DNA of 64,000 nucleotides, from NCBI GenBank assembly GCA_963803335.1, contig CAWDME010000003.1:1-64000 (forward strand), written 5' to 3'. Both the position numbers and the translations under genes were made by a program. Below, in pieces: positions 16,410 to 25,759 of the stretch. The notes under the pieces were generated by a model. The model was given only the letters and a program-made list of their open reading frames with translations. It was not told where the DNA came from and made no database searches. Every line of letters begins with the position of its first letter. The stretch's first letter is position 1. Source of the stretch: DASSUW01 sp963803335. GTDB lineage: Bacteria > Actinomycetota > Thermoleophilia > Solirubrobacterales > Solirubrobacteraceae.

Positions 16410-17615
16410 CTAGAGCCGGTCGGTGGCCTCGGTGGCCGATCGCAGGCGGCGGCCGACGTCCTTGCCGGGCATCCGGTCCAGGCGCCACTTCCACGCACCG
16501 GCCGAGCGGCCGGGCGTGTTCATGCGCGCCTCGGAGCCGAGGCCGAGCACGTCCTGCATCTGTGCCATCGCCACCCGCGCCGGCGAGGCGAAGGCGAGGC
16601 GGATCATCGACCAGTTGGGCTGCCGCTCGCGGACGTTGTGGCGCGCGATTTCGGCGTCCACCTCGGCGCGCACCGCATCGGGGAGCGAGTCGTACCAGCC
16701 GCGCACCGTGTCGTTGTCGTGCGTCCCGGTGTAGACGACCACGTCCTCGGCGTGGTTGGCCGGGTGGTGCACGTTGTTCGGGTCGCCGGAGCCGAAGCCG
16801 AACTGCAACACGGCCATGCCGGGCAACCCGAGCGACTGGCGCAGCCGCGTGACGGCCGGCGTGATGACGCCGAGGTCCTCGGCGATCAGCGGCAGGTCGC
16901 CGAGCACGTCGCGCGCGGCGTCGAACGGCCCGCGCCCCGGCCCGCGGTGCCAGTGGCCGCTCAACGCGTGGCGGGCACCCTTCGGCACCTCCCAGTAGGA
17001 CACGAAGCCGCGGAAGTGGTCGATCCGCGCGACGTCGTAGAGCTCGAACGTGCGCCGGAAGCGCTCCGTCCACCAGCGGTAGCCCCGCCGCCGCAGCGCC
17101 GGCCAGTCGTAGAGCGGGTTGCCCCACAGCTGGCCCTTGTCGGTGTAGGCGTCGGGCGGCGTGCCGGCCACCGCGTCGTCGCGGAAGATCTCCGGGTGCG
17201 CCCGGTGGTCGGCCGACCTGGGCGCGACGTAGATCGGCACGTCGCCGATCAGGCGGACGCCGCGCTCCTCGGCGTGCGAGCGGAGCGCCGCCCACTCGCG
17301 GTCGAAGCGCACCTGGTCGGCCACCGAGCCGCGCCAGTCGTCGATCCAGTAGGCGTTGCGCTCGCGGAAATCGATCTCGGCCTCGCGCGGGACAGGTGCG
17401 CGCGGCTGCGCCAGCAGGCCCGGCCAGGCCGCGAACGCCGACGCCGACTTGTACGGCGAGCCGTGCCGGTCGGGCGGGCCGAGCGGCAGCATCTGCCACC
17501 ACGATTGCCCTGCATCCGCCAGCCAGTCCACGAAGCGGTGCGCCTCGCGCCCGAGCCGCCCGGACGGGAGCGAGGTGGGGTGCAGCTGGACGCCGCTGGA
17601 ACGAGGAAGGTTCAT
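16410..17615 (-). CDS. malQ: 4-alpha-glucanotransferase (GH77), compact form
   Basis: Amylomaltase that transfers alpha-1,4-glucan segments between chains. The family is clear from SGVQLHPTSLPSG, WWQMLPLGPPDRHGSPY, GDVPIYVA, the nucleophile region RIDHFRGFVSYW, the acid/base LIAEDLGVITP and the stabiliser YTGTHDNDT. It is only 401 aa, against about 500 in short family members. The shortfall lies between SAFAAWPGLLAQP and RLIGDVPIYVA, where a helical insertion subdomain of about 75 residues is missing; the catalytic core is intact. The ATG at 17615 directly abuts the glgE start on the other strand, and no good ribosome site precedes it. Confidence 0.93.
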   Translation of the reverse strand: MNLPRSSGVQLHPTSLPSGRLGREAHRFVDWLADAGQSWWQMLPLGPPDRHGSPYKSASAFAAWPGLLAQPRAPVPREAEIDFRERNAYWIDDWRGSVADQVRFDREWAALRSHAEERGVRLIGDVPIYVAPRSADHRAHPEIFRDDAVAGTPPDAYTDKGQLWGNPLYDWPALRRRGYRWWTERFRRTFELYDVARIDHFRGFVSYWEVPKGARHALSGHWHRGPGRGPFDAARDVLGDLPLIAEDLGVITPAVTRLRQSLGLPGMAVLQFGFGSGDPNNVHHPANHAEDVVVYTGTHDNDTVRGWYDSLPDAVRAEVDAEIARHNVRERQPNWSMIRLAFASPARVAMAQMQDVLGLGSEARMNTPGRSAGAWKWRLDRMPGKDVGRRLRSATEATDRL

Positions 17616-19574
17616 GTGAAGGCGATCGCGGATAAGTTGCAGCGGGGAATGCCCGCGCCCAAGGGAGCTGAACCTCCGGCAAGGATCCGGATCAACCACC
17701 CGGCGCCGACGGTCGACGGCGGAAGCTACCCGCCGAAGCGCTGCGTCGGCGACACGGTCACCGTGTCCGCGGACGTCTTCCGCGACGGCCACGAGATCCT
17801 GCGCGCCGTCGTCCGGTACAAGGCGCCCGGCGCCCGGCGCTGGCTCGAGGCGCCGCTGCACCCGATCGACGCGCACATCAACGGCGTGCGCTGGGAGGGC
17901 GAGTTCACGGTCGAGACCGCGGGCCGTTGGGAGTGGACGATCGAGGCCTGGAGCGACCTGTTCGCCACCTGGCGCGACGAGCTGCAGCGCAAGGTGGCGG
18001 CCGGGCAGGACGATCTCGCCGGCGAGCTCTCCGAGGGTGTCGTGATGCTCGAGGACGCCGCCAACCGCGCCGAGGGCGGCGACGACCGCGCCACGATCGA
18101 GCGCTCGCTCGACGTGCTGAAGGCCGGCGCCTCGCCCGAGGCGGCGCTGGCGCCGGACCTGTTCGAGGCGGTGGAGCGCACCGCCGAACGCCACGGCGCG
18201 ACCCGGCTGCCGCAGAGCCTCACCATCGACGTCGACCGCGTGCGCGCCCGCTTCAGCGCCTGGTACGAGCTGTTCCCGCGCTCGTGGGGCGGCCTGAAGG
18301 CGGTCGAGGAGCAGATCCCGGCGATCGCCGACCTCGGCTTCGACGTCCTCTACTTCCCGCCGATCCACCCGATCGGCCGCAAGAACCGCAAGGGTCGCAA
18401 CAACACGCTCGTCGCCGGCCCGGACGACCCGGGCTCGCCGTACGCGATCGGTGCCGCCGAGGGCGGCCACGAGGCCGTGCACCCCGAGCTCGGCACGATG
18501 GACGACCTCAAGGCGCTGTGCGCGACCGCGCACCAGCACGGCATGGACGTGTGCCTGGACGTCGCGCTCAACGCCTCGGCCGACCACCCGTGGCTGAGCG
18601 AGCATCCCGAGTGGTTCCTGCAGCGGCCCGACGGCACGATCAAGTACGCCGAGAACCCGCCCAAGAAGTACCAGGACATCTACAACTTCAACTGGGACAC
18701 GAAGGCCTGGCGGGAGCTGTGGGAGGCGTGGCTGGAGGTCCTGCTCGTGTGGGTCCGGGCCGGCGTGAAGGTGTTCCGGATCGACAACCCGCACACGAAG
18801 CCGTTCCCGTTCTGGGAGTGGCTGATCGCCGAGGTCCACAACGTCGACCGCGACGTGATCTTCCTGTCGGAGGCCTTCACGCGCCGCGCCGTCATGCGCG
18901 AGCTGGCCAAGCTCGGCTTCACCCAGTCCTACACGTACTTCACGTGGAAGAACTCGCGCTGGGAACTGACCGAGTACGTCAACGAGCTCGCCTGGGGACC
19001 GGAGGCCGAGTACTTCCGGCCGAACTTCTTCCCGGTCACGCCGGACATCCTGCACGCCTACCTTCAGCACGGCGGGCCGCCGGCGTTCGTCTCGCGACTC
19101 GTGCTCGCGGCGACGCTGAGCCCGAGCTACGGGATCTACTCGGGCTACGAGAACTTCGAGAACGAGCCGGTGCGCGAGGGCAGCGAGGAGTACCTGAACT
19201 CCGAGAAGTACGAGGTCCGCGAGCGCAGGCTCGACGGCCCGCTGCTGCCGATGATCCGGCGCCTCAATGAGGTCCGCCAGGAGAACCCGGCGCTGCAGAT
19301 CCTCTCCGACGTGTACTGGCTCGAGACCCAGAACGACGGATTGATCGCGTACGCGAAGCAAGTCCCGGGCAACTGCATTCTCGTCGTGGTCAACATCGAT
19401 CCTCACCATCCGCAGGAAGGCGTCGTGACCGTCCCGGCGCAACTCGGCCTGCCTCCCGTCTTCGCCGTCGAAGATCTCCTCACCGGAGATCACTACGACT
19501 GGCGCATCGGCTCCAACTACGTCCGGCTCGATCCGGCCGGCGCCCAGGCCCACATCTTCCGCGTCGTCACGTGA
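17616..19574 (+). CDS. glgE: Alpha-1,4-glucan:maltose-1-phosphate maltosyltransferase
   Basis: GH13_3 enzyme that extends alpha-1,4-glucan using maltose 1-phosphate. About 652 aa. The N-terminal beta domain (RIRINHPAPTVDGGSYPPKR, VTVSADVFRDGHEILRAVVRY) and the inserted helical domain precede the barrel. Diagnostic blocks are YFPPIHPIGRKNRKGRNN, ALNASADHPW, the nucleophile region VFRIDNPHTKPFPFWEW, the acid/base LSEAFTRR and GIYSGYENFENEPV. The GTG at 17616 is chosen because GAGGAAGG lies 6-7 nt upstream; the ATG at 17649 is the alternative. It heads a glgE-treS-mak operon, coupled to treS by a 4-nt overlap. Confidence 0.96.
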   Translation: MKAIADKLQRGMPAPKGAEPPARIRINHPAPTVDGGSYPPKRCVGDTVTVSADVFRDGHEILRAVVRYKAPGARRWLEAPLHPIDAHINGVRWEGEFTVETAGRWEWTIEAWSDLFATWRDELQRKVAAGQDDLAGELSEGVVMLEDAANRAEGGDDRATIERSLDVLKAGASPEAALAPDLFEAVERTAERHGATRLPQSLTIDVDRVRARFSAWYELFPRSWGGLKAVEEQIPAIADLGFDVLYFPPIHPIGRKNRKGRNNTLVAGPDDPGSPYAIGAAEGGHEAVHPELGTMDDLKALCATAHQHGMDVCLDVALNASADHPWLSEHPEWFLQRPDGTIKYAENPPKKYQDIYNFNWDTKAWRELWEAWLEVLLVWVRAGVKVFRIDNPHTKPFPFWEWLIAEVHNVDRDVIFLSEAFTRRAVMRELAKLGFTQSYTYFTWKNSRWELTEYVNELAWGPEAEYFRPNFFPVTPDILHAYLQHGGPPAFVSRLVLAATLSPSYGIYSGYENFENEPVREGSEEYLNSEKYEVRERRLDGPLLPMIRRLNEVRQENPALQILSDVYWLETQNDGLIAYAKQVPGNCILVVVNIDPHHPQEGVVTVPAQLGLPPVFAVEDLLTGDHYDWRIGSNYVRLDPAGAQAHIFRVVT

Positions 19575-21244
19575 GTCGCAACGACCCCGGGCACTGGTTC
19601 GAGGCCGAGCCTCTCTGGTTCAAGACGGCCGTCTTCTACGAGATCCACACGCGGGCGTTCTTCGACGCCAACGGCGACGGGTCCGGTGACTTCCGCGGGC
19701 TGATCGAGAAGCTCGACTACCTGCAGTGGCTCGGCGTGGACGTGATCTGGCTGCTGCCGTTCTACAAGTCGCCGCTGCGCGACGGCGGCTACGACATCTC
19801 GGACTTCTTCACGATCCAGCCCGACTACGGCACGGTCGACGACGTGCGCGACTTCATCGAGGCCGCGCACCAGCGCGGCATCCGCGTGATCGCCGACCTC
19901 GTGATGAACCACACGTCGAGCGATCACCCGTGGTTCCAGGAGTCGCGGTCGGCGCCCGACAGCCCCAAGCGCGATTGGTACGTGTGGTCGGACACCGTGC
20001 ACCGCTACGAGGACGCACGGATCATCTTCACCGACACCGAGACCTCGAACTGGACGTGGGACGACGACGCGGGCGCGTACTTCTGGCACCGCTTCTTCTC
20101 CCACCAGCCGGACCTCAACTTCGACAACCCCGAGGTCCAGGAGGCCATGCTCGAGGTCCTGCGCTTCTGGCTCGACCTCGGCATGGACGGGTTTCGGCTC
20201 GACGCGGTGCCGTACCTGTACGAGCGCGACGGCACTAACGGCGAGAACCTGCCGGAGACGCACGAGTACCTCAAGCGCGTGCGGGCGGAAGTCGACGCCA
20301 AGTACCCGGACCGCGTGCTCCTGGCCGAGGCGAACCAGTGGCCCGCCGACGTGGTCGAGTACTTCGGCGAGGGCGACGAGTGCCAGATGGCCTTCCACTT
20401 CCCGGTGATGCCGCGCATGTTCATGGCGCTGCGCCGCGAGGAGGCCAACCCGATGTACGAGATCCTGCGCCAGACGCCCGCGATTCCGGACAACTGCCAG
20501 TGGGGCCTGTTCCTGCGCAACCACGACGAGCTGACGCTCGAGATGGTCACCGACGAGGAACGGGATTACATGTACGGCGAGTACGCCAAGGACCCGAGGA
20601 TGAAGATCAACGTCGGCATCCGGCGGCGGCTCGCCCCGCTGCTCGACGGCGGGCGCGACGAGATCGAGCTCATGCACGCGATCCTGTTCTCGCTGCCCGG
20701 CTCGCCGGTCCTCTACTACGGCGACGAGATCATGATGGGCGACAACGTCTACCTCGGCGACCGCGACGGCGTCCGGACGCCGATGCAGTGGACGGGCGAT
20801 CGCAACGGCGGCTTCTCGCGGGCCGACTTCGCACAGCTCTACGCGCCGCCGCTGATGGACCCCGTGTACGGCTTCCAGGCGGTCAACGTCGAGGCGCAGC
20901 TGCGCACGCCGACGTCGCTGCTGCGCTGGCTGCGGCGCTTCATCTCGCTGCGCAAGGAGCACCCGGTGTTCGGCCTCGGCACCTACGAGCCGCTCGAGCC
21001 GTCGAACAACAAGATCTTCGCCCACCTGCGCACGTACGAGGACGACGTGATGCTGTGCGTGCACAACCTCGCGCGCTCCGCGCAGGCGGTCGAGCTCGAC
21101 CTGTCGGCCTACGAGGGCCGGCGCCCGGTCGAGGTGTTCGGCCGCTCGCGGTTCCCGAAGATCGGCGAGCTCCCCTACCTGCTCACGTTGGCGCCGCGCG
21201 GCTTCTACTGGTTCCAGATCACCGAGGACCCGCCCGATGATTGA
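19571..21244 (+). CDS. treS: Trehalose synthase / maltose alpha-D-glucosyltransferase
   Basis: GH13_16 isomerase that interconverts trehalose and maltose; 557 aa without a fused kinase domain. Seen: FYEIHTRAFFDANGDGSGDF near the N-terminus, DLVMNHTSSDHPWFQ, the nucleophile region GFRLDAVPYLYERDGTN, the acid/base LLAEANQWPADV, FLRNHDELTLEMV and PVLYYGDEIMMGDN. Here the maltose made is passed to Mak and GlgE. The GTG overlaps the glgE stop by 4 nt, and its stop overlaps mak by 8 nt. Confidence 0.96.
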   Translation: MSRNDPGHWFEAEPLWFKTAVFYEIHTRAFFDANGDGSGDFRGLIEKLDYLQWLGVDVIWLLPFYKSPLRDGGYDISDFFTIQPDYGTVDDVRDFIEAAHQRGIRVIADLVMNHTSSDHPWFQESRSAPDSPKRDWYVWSDTVHRYEDARIIFTDTETSNWTWDDDAGAYFWHRFFSHQPDLNFDNPEVQEAMLEVLRFWLDLGMDGFRLDAVPYLYERDGTNGENLPETHEYLKRVRAEVDAKYPDRVLLAEANQWPADVVEYFGEGDECQMAFHFPVMPRMFMALRREEANPMYEILRQTPAIPDNCQWGLFLRNHDELTLEMVTDEERDYMYGEYAKDPRMKINVGIRRRLAPLLDGGRDEIELMHAILFSLPGSPVLYYGDEIMMGDNVYLGDRDGVRTPMQWTGDRNGGFSRADFAQLYAPPLMDPVYGFQAVNVEAQLRTPTSLLRWLRRFISLRKEHPVFGLGTYEPLEPSNNKIFAHLRTYEDDVMLCVHNLARSAQAVELDLSAYEGRRPVEVFGRSRFPKIGELPYLLTLAPRGFYWFQITEDPPDD

Positions 21245-22616
21245 CCTCGCGGCCCTCGACGAGGGGACCTTCCAGGAGTGGATCGTCGCCCAGCGCTGGT
21301 TCGGATCGAAGGCGCGCGAGGTGGCGCACATCGACGTGGCCGAGTGCATCCCGCTGCGCGAGGAGGTGCCGCAGCTCGCCTTGGCGCTCGTCGAGGCGCG
21401 CTTCGGAGAGGGCACGCACGAGACGTACCAGGTGCCGCTCGGCCTGCGGCCGGCCGACGAGGGCTGGAGCGAGCGGGTGATCGGCGAGGCCGAGGGCTGG
21501 ACGATCTACGACGCGCTCGCCGATCCCGCGGCCGGGCGCGAGCTGCTGCACCGGATGCGCTCGGGATCGGTCGAGACCGTGGAGGAGGGGACGCTGCGCT
21601 TCCGCTGGGCAACCTCGGCGGGCGCCGAGCAGGGCGGCACGGTCGAAGTGCGGCCGGTCGGCGTGGAGCAGTCCAACTCGTCGATCGTCTTCGGCGACGC
21701 ACTGATCCTGAAGGCGTTCCGGCGTGTCGAGCCGGGCGTCAACCCGGAGCTCGAGCTGCTGCGCTTCCTGTCTGAGCGCGGCTTCCCGAACATCGCCGCG
21801 CTGGCCGGCTGGTACGAGTTCGAGGGGCGCTTCATCGACGCGACGCTCGGGATCCTGCAGGAGTACCTCGCGGGCGCGCGCGACGGCTGGGAGCTCGCGC
21901 TCGAGGAGGTCGGGACCGACCCGGACGGGCTGCTGTCACGCCTGTGCGCGCTGGGGCAGGTGACCGGCGAGCTGCACACGGCGCTCGGCTCGGACAACGG
22001 CAATCCGGACTTCGCGCCCGACGAGCCTTCGCAGGAGGCCCTGTCGCTGCTGACGGCCGACGTCGACGAGCAGATCGAGCGGATCTTCATCGACCTGCCG
22101 GAGACCGAGGCGCTCGCGCCGATCGCCGGCCGCGGCCAGGACGTGCGCGAGAGGCTCCAAGCGCTGTCGCACATCGGCGCCGGCGGGCGCGTGATCCGCA
22201 CGCACGGCGACTACCACCTCGGCCAGACCATGCTGTCCGACCGCGGCTGGGTGATCCTCGACTTCGAGGGCGAGCCGGCACGACCGCTGCCCGAGCGGCG
22301 GCTCAAGCGCTCGCCGCTGCGCGACGTCGCGGGCATGCTGCGGTCGTTCTCGTACGTGACCGCGGGGGCGTCGCTGCTGCGCGGCGTGTCCGTGCCGGAC
22401 GGCTGGGAGGCCCGCGCGCGCGACGCCTTCCTCGAGGGCTACTTCGAGCGTGCCGAGCCTTCGCTGCTGCCGCCGGGCGAGGCCCCGACCCGCCAGCTGC
22501 TCTCGGTGTTCGAGCTCGAGAAGGCGGTGTACGAGCTGCGCTACGAGCTCAACAACCGGCCCGATTGGGTCGGCATCCCGGTCGCCGGGATCCTGCGCCT
22601 GCTCGAGATGGACTGA
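21237..22616 (+). CDS. mak: Maltokinase
   Basis: ATP-dependent kinase that converts maltose to alpha-maltose 1-phosphate for GlgE; 459 aa. N-terminal block FQEWIVAQRWFGSKAREV is typical of Mak/Pep2. The kinase C-lobe has the catalytic loop RTHGDYHLGQTML and the metal-binding DFEGEPARPLPERR, followed by SPLRDVAGMLRSFSY. It is free-standing rather than fused to TreS. The ATG lies inside the treS 3' end (8-nt overlap), so translation is coupled. A hairpin follows directly at its stop codon. Confidence 0.95.
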   Translation: MIDLAALDEGTFQEWIVAQRWFGSKAREVAHIDVAECIPLREEVPQLALALVEARFGEGTHETYQVPLGLRPADEGWSERVIGEAEGWTIYDALADPAAGRELLHRMRSGSVETVEEGTLRFRWATSAGAEQGGTVEVRPVGVEQSNSSIVFGDALILKAFRRVEPGVNPELELLRFLSERGFPNIAALAGWYEFEGRFIDATLGILQEYLAGARDGWELALEEVGTDPDGLLSRLCALGQVTGELHTALGSDNGNPDFAPDEPSQEALSLLTADVDEQIERIFIDLPETEALAPIAGRGQDVRERLQALSHIGAGGRVIRTHGDYHLGQTMLSDRGWVILDFEGEPARPLPERRLKRSPLRDVAGMLRSFSYVTAGASLLRGVSVPDGWEARARDAFLEGYFERAEPSLLPPGEAPTRQLLSVFELEKAVYELRYELNNRPDWVGIPVAGILRLLEMD

Positions 22617-22634
22617 TCACCCGTCGCGGGTGAT
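22616..22634 (+). terminator. Stop-adjacent hairpin closing the glgE-treS-mak operon
   Basis: A perfect 8-bp stem (ATCACCCG at 22616-22623, CGGGTGAT at 22627-22634, loop TCG) begins in the last base of the mak stop codon. There is no T-run. The next gene starts at 22669 with its own -10-like TATCGT. Confidence 0.5.
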
Positions 22635-22668
22635 GCCGGGTCCCCCGGCGCCCGCGTATCGTTGCGGC

Positions 22669-24210
22669 GTGCGACTGGGATTGGTGGCGGCGATCCTCGC
22701 GTTGGCCGGGGTGTGTGCGCTCGTGGCGGCGGCGCGCGAGCCCGTGCGCGCGGCGCAAACGTCAGAGTGCGCGAACTCCGAGATCGGTATCAAGAACTAC
22801 AACACGTTCGTTCTCGGCGATCACCGCGTCATCAACGACTCGGTCGACGGGCGGATGGCCGTCGGCGGCAACGCGATCATCCAGCAGTTCAGCGTCGGCC
22901 AGAAGCTCTCGGCGAACGCGGGGCGCGTGGACCTTGTCGTCGGCGCCAACATCCAGTCCGGCGGCAACGCGCGCGCCAACAACGGCGCGGTCACGTACGG
23001 CGGCACGCTGACCGGGCAGCTCTCGGCACTCGGCTCGATCACCAACGTCGCGCCGCCGTTCGACTTCCTGCAGACCTTCACCACGCTGCGGGCCGCCCAG
23101 CAGTCGTGGGCCGACCTCGCGGCGAACGGCACGGTCACGCTGCCGCAGTTCGACTACAGCCCGATCAACTTCACGGGCAGCGACCCGAAGCTGAACGTCT
23201 TCCGCGTGCGCGCCGAGGACCTGCAGAAACCGCAGAACGTCGACATTCGCGTGCCCGACGGCGCGACCACGCTGATCAACGTCACCGGCGCGACCTATAC
23301 GAGCGGGGCTCGGCCCACGACCGCGATCCGGTTCTGGGACGGCAACCAGTACGCGCAGTTCTCCGACAACCCGCCGAACGACCGCGTCAAGCGCGCGCGT
23401 GAGGACCTGCTGTGGAGCTTCCCGGATGCGTCCAGCGTCCAGCTCGGCTCGAACCTCGATTGGCAGGGCAGCGTGCTCGCGCCGCGGTCGTTCGTGCTGC
23501 TGGCTGACAACACGCGCTTCCACGGCACGCTCGTCGCGGAGCGGCTCGAGCAGCCGGGCACGGCGACGTTGCCGGGCTTCGGCGGCTGCTTGCCGCCTCC
23601 GTGCCCGCCGCTGCCCACGCCGACCCCGTCCCCGACCGAGACGCCGACCGTGACCCCGACGACGACGCCGACGGTCACGCCGACAGCGACGCCCACGGCG
23701 ACGCCGACAACCGCGCCCACGCCGCCGCCGCTGCCTCCCGATCCGATCCCGCCCTCGCCGCCCGGCGATCCCGACCCGCCCGATGCCGGCGGCGTGCTCG
23801 CCGAGACCCGGGCCAGCCGGACCATCCTGAACCTGTGCAAGAGGCCGAACACGCGGCGGCTCGAGCCCGGCGCCAAGGTCACCTACCGGCTGCGGATCCG
23901 CAACGTCGGGCTCCCATCGGCGCGCCGCGTGCGGGTCTGTGACCCGCTGCCGCAGGGCCTGCGGATCGTGCATGCCCGCGGCGCGAAGGTCCGGAATGGC
24001 AGGGCGTGCTGGACGATCTCGCGACTGTCGCGCGAGAGGACCTTCCACCTGACCGCGCGCGTGAACCGCACCGCGAGCGGCGGCATCGTGAACACCGCTA
24101 CGGCGCGGGCGTCGAACGCGCGAAGGGTCCGCAACTCGACGAAGGTGCGAGTGCGCGGCGCGCGCCAGGTCGGCGCCTGCGGAGCGGCCGTCGCCCGCCG
24201 CGCCTGCTGA
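22669..24210 (+). CDS. Choice-of-anchor A domain surface protein with Pro/Thr linker and DUF11-type domain
   Basis: Secreted protein of 513 aa from the GTG at 22669, which gives a signal peptide (RLGLVAAILALAGVCALVAA). Residues 33-305 are a choice-of-anchor A domain (IKNYNTFVLGDHRVINDSVDG, RMAVGGNAII, GSVLAPRSFVLLADN). Residues about 310-380 are a Pro/Thr-rich spacer of repeated PTxTPT units. The C-terminal part (CKRPNTRR to RASNARRVRN) is a DUF11/conserved repeat domain with VTYRLRIRNVGLPSARRVRVCDPLP. A TATCGT hexamer ends 6 nt before the start, so the mRNA is probably leaderless. A wall or ice/polysaccharide adhesin role is possible but unproven. Confidence 0.8.
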   Translation: MRLGLVAAILALAGVCALVAAAREPVRAAQTSECANSEIGIKNYNTFVLGDHRVINDSVDGRMAVGGNAIIQQFSVGQKLSANAGRVDLVVGANIQSGGNARANNGAVTYGGTLTGQLSALGSITNVAPPFDFLQTFTTLRAAQQSWADLAANGTVTLPQFDYSPINFTGSDPKLNVFRVRAEDLQKPQNVDIRVPDGATTLINVTGATYTSGARPTTAIRFWDGNQYAQFSDNPPNDRVKRAREDLLWSFPDASSVQLGSNLDWQGSVLAPRSFVLLADNTRFHGTLVAERLEQPGTATLPGFGGCLPPPCPPLPTPTPSPTETPTVTPTTTPTVTPTATPTATPTTAPTPPPLPPDPIPPSPPGDPDPPDAGGVLAETRASRTILNLCKRPNTRRLEPGAKVTYRLRIRNVGLPSARRVRVCDPLPQGLRIVHARGAKVRNGRACWTISRLSRERTFHLTARVNRTASGGIVNTATARASNARRVRNSTKVRVRGARQVGACGAAVARRAC

Positions 24211-24228
24211 CGGATACCCTCCGTCGTC

Positions 24229-24858
24229 ATGCCGGCCGCCCACACGCTCGTCGTCTTCGCGCTCGTGGCGGCGGCGTTCGTGGCCGTGCCGGGGCCGAGC
24301 AACCTCTACGTGCTCACCCGCGGGCTGCAGAACGGGTCGCGGGCGGCGGTCGCGGGTGCCGCCGGATGCGCGACCGGCGCGTTCGTATACGTGACCGCGA
24401 CGGCGGCCGGGCTGGCGGCGCTGCTCGCGTCCTCGCAGATCGTGTTCGCGGCGCTGCACTACGCCGGCGCGGCGTACCTGTGCTGGCTCGGGATCGGCGC
24501 GCTCCGCTCGGGCCCACCGGAGATGCCGAGCGTGGCCTCCGGGCCGCGGTCCGTGTGGCGGTCGTACCGCCAGGGCGCGCTCGTCGAGCTTGGCAACCCG
24601 AAGGTCGCGCTGTTCTTCCTCGCGCTGTTCCCGCAGTTCATCCACGACGGCGCCGGGCCCGCGGCGGCGCAGGTGCTGGTCCTCGGCACGATCTTCGTGT
24701 CGCTCGGATTCGCGTCCGACAGCGTGTATGCGTTCGGCTCCGGGCGCCTGCGCGCGCTGCTGCTCCGGCGCCCCCGGCTCCGGCTGCGCCAGCACCGCGC
24801 CACCGGCGTGCTCTACCTCGGCCTTGGCGGCTGGGCCGCACTTTCGGGCTCGGACTAA
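24229..24858 (+). CDS. LysE/RhtB family amino-acid exporter
   Basis: A 209-aa membrane protein with about six hydrophobic helices. The N-terminal family signature is FVAVPGPSNLYVLTRGLQNGSR; GAAYLCWLGIGALRS and the QGALVELGNPKVALFFLALFPQF block are equally typical. It should export an amino acid or derivative (Lys, Thr, homoserine lactone and others are known in the family); the substrate cannot be predicted. TACCCT lies 8 nt before the ATG. The NAD kinase gene follows after 1 nt. Confidence 0.88.
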   Translation: MPAAHTLVVFALVAAAFVAVPGPSNLYVLTRGLQNGSRAAVAGAAGCATGAFVYVTATAAGLAALLASSQIVFAALHYAGAAYLCWLGIGALRSGPPEMPSVASGPRSVWRSYRQGALVELGNPKVALFFLALFPQFIHDGAGPAAAQVLVLGTIFVSLGFASDSVYAFGSGRLRALLLRRPRLRLRQHRATGVLYLGLGGWAALSGSD

Positions 24859-24859
24859 G

Positions 24860-25759
24860 GTGGCCGCCGGACCGGACCTCGCGCTCGTGTTGCACCCGAG
24901 CCGGGACCCCGGCCCGGTGCTCGACGAGATCGGCAGCTGGGCGGCCCCGCACGGCAACCGGCTGCTGCTGCGCGAGCAGGACGCCGGGCGCTGGGCCGGC
25001 GATGCGACAGTCGTGTCCGACGCGGAGCTGACCGAGCGCGCGGGTGCAGTCGTCAGCGTCGGCGGCGACGGCACGATGCTCGGTGCGCTGCGCCTCGTGG
25101 CACGCCGGCCGGTGCCGGTACTGGGCGTCAACCTCGGCAGCCTGGGCTTCCTCATCGAGGTCCAGCCCGGGGAGCTGCCGGACGCGCTCGACCGCCTGGC
25201 GCGCAAGGACTTCACGATCGAGGAGCGCAATGCGCTGTGGCTCGGCGCGAATGACGAGGCGGTGGCGTTCAACGACCTCGCGTTCGTGAGGGTGCCGGGC
25301 GACGGCGTCGTGGAGGCCGCGCTCGCGCTCGGCGGGCTGCGCATGGGCCGCTTCCGCTGCGACGGCGTGGTGATGTCGACGTCGATCGGCTCGACCGCCT
25401 ACGCGTACTCGGCGGGCGGCCCGGTCGTCTCTCCCGCGCTCGACGCCGTGGTCATCGCCGCGCTCGCCCCGCTGGCGGGCATCAGCCGGCCGATGGTCAC
25501 CGCCGCCGACGAGCCGCTCCGGCTCACGCTGCAGGAGAGCAGCGGCTGCCCGGCGATCGAGGTCGACGGCACGGTGCTGCGCCGCACCGAGCCGGGCGAG
25601 ACGCTCGACGTGCGGCTCAAGGTCGGCTGCGGGCAGGTGGTGCGGCTCGACAGTGACCGCTACCAGCGCCGCAACCAGGTCAAGCTCAGCCTGCTCGACC
25701 TGCCGTTCCTGCCGGACGAGCTGCGCGAGCTCGCCTCGCCATCGCCCGCCCGATCGTGA
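24860..25759 (+). CDS. nadK: NAD kinase
   Basis: ATP-NAD kinase of 299 aa that makes NADP from NAD. Diagnostic motifs are VVSVGGDGTMLGALRL (GGDGT active-site loop), VLGVNLGSLGFL, and the NE/D-type block AFNDLAFVRVPG where ND replaces the usual NE. SIGSTAYAYSAGGPVVSP and PLAGISRPMV complete the fold. The GTG start at 24860 is set by the end of the lysE-like gene. The last 74 bp overlap the converging SnoaL-like gene, so the C-terminus is encoded opposite it. Confidence 0.92.
   Translation: MAAGPDLALVLHPSRDPGPVLDEIGSWAAPHGNRLLLREQDAGRWAGDATVVSDAELTERAGAVVSVGGDGTMLGALRLVARRPVPVLGVNLGSLGFLIEVQPGELPDALDRLARKDFTIEERNALWLGANDEAVAFNDLAFVRVPGDGVVEAALALGGLRMGRFRCDGVVMSTSIGSTAYAYSAGGPVVSPALDAVVIAALAPLAGISRPMVTAADEPLRLTLQESSGCPAIEVDGTVLRRTEPGETLDVRLKVGCGQVVRLDSDRYQRRNQVKLSLLDLPFLPDELRELASPSPARS

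Noticed and set aside
16410..19553. Very long minus-strand reading frame (over 1000 codons) running through malQ and antisense to glgE
   Set aside because: Only the malQ part has family motifs. The rest is an antisense shadow of glgE, as expected from high GC at third positions.
22762..25344. 860-codon minus-strand frame opposite the anchor-A, LysE and nadK genes
   Set aside because: No recognisable domain, low-complexity composition, and three well-supported genes lie on the other strand.
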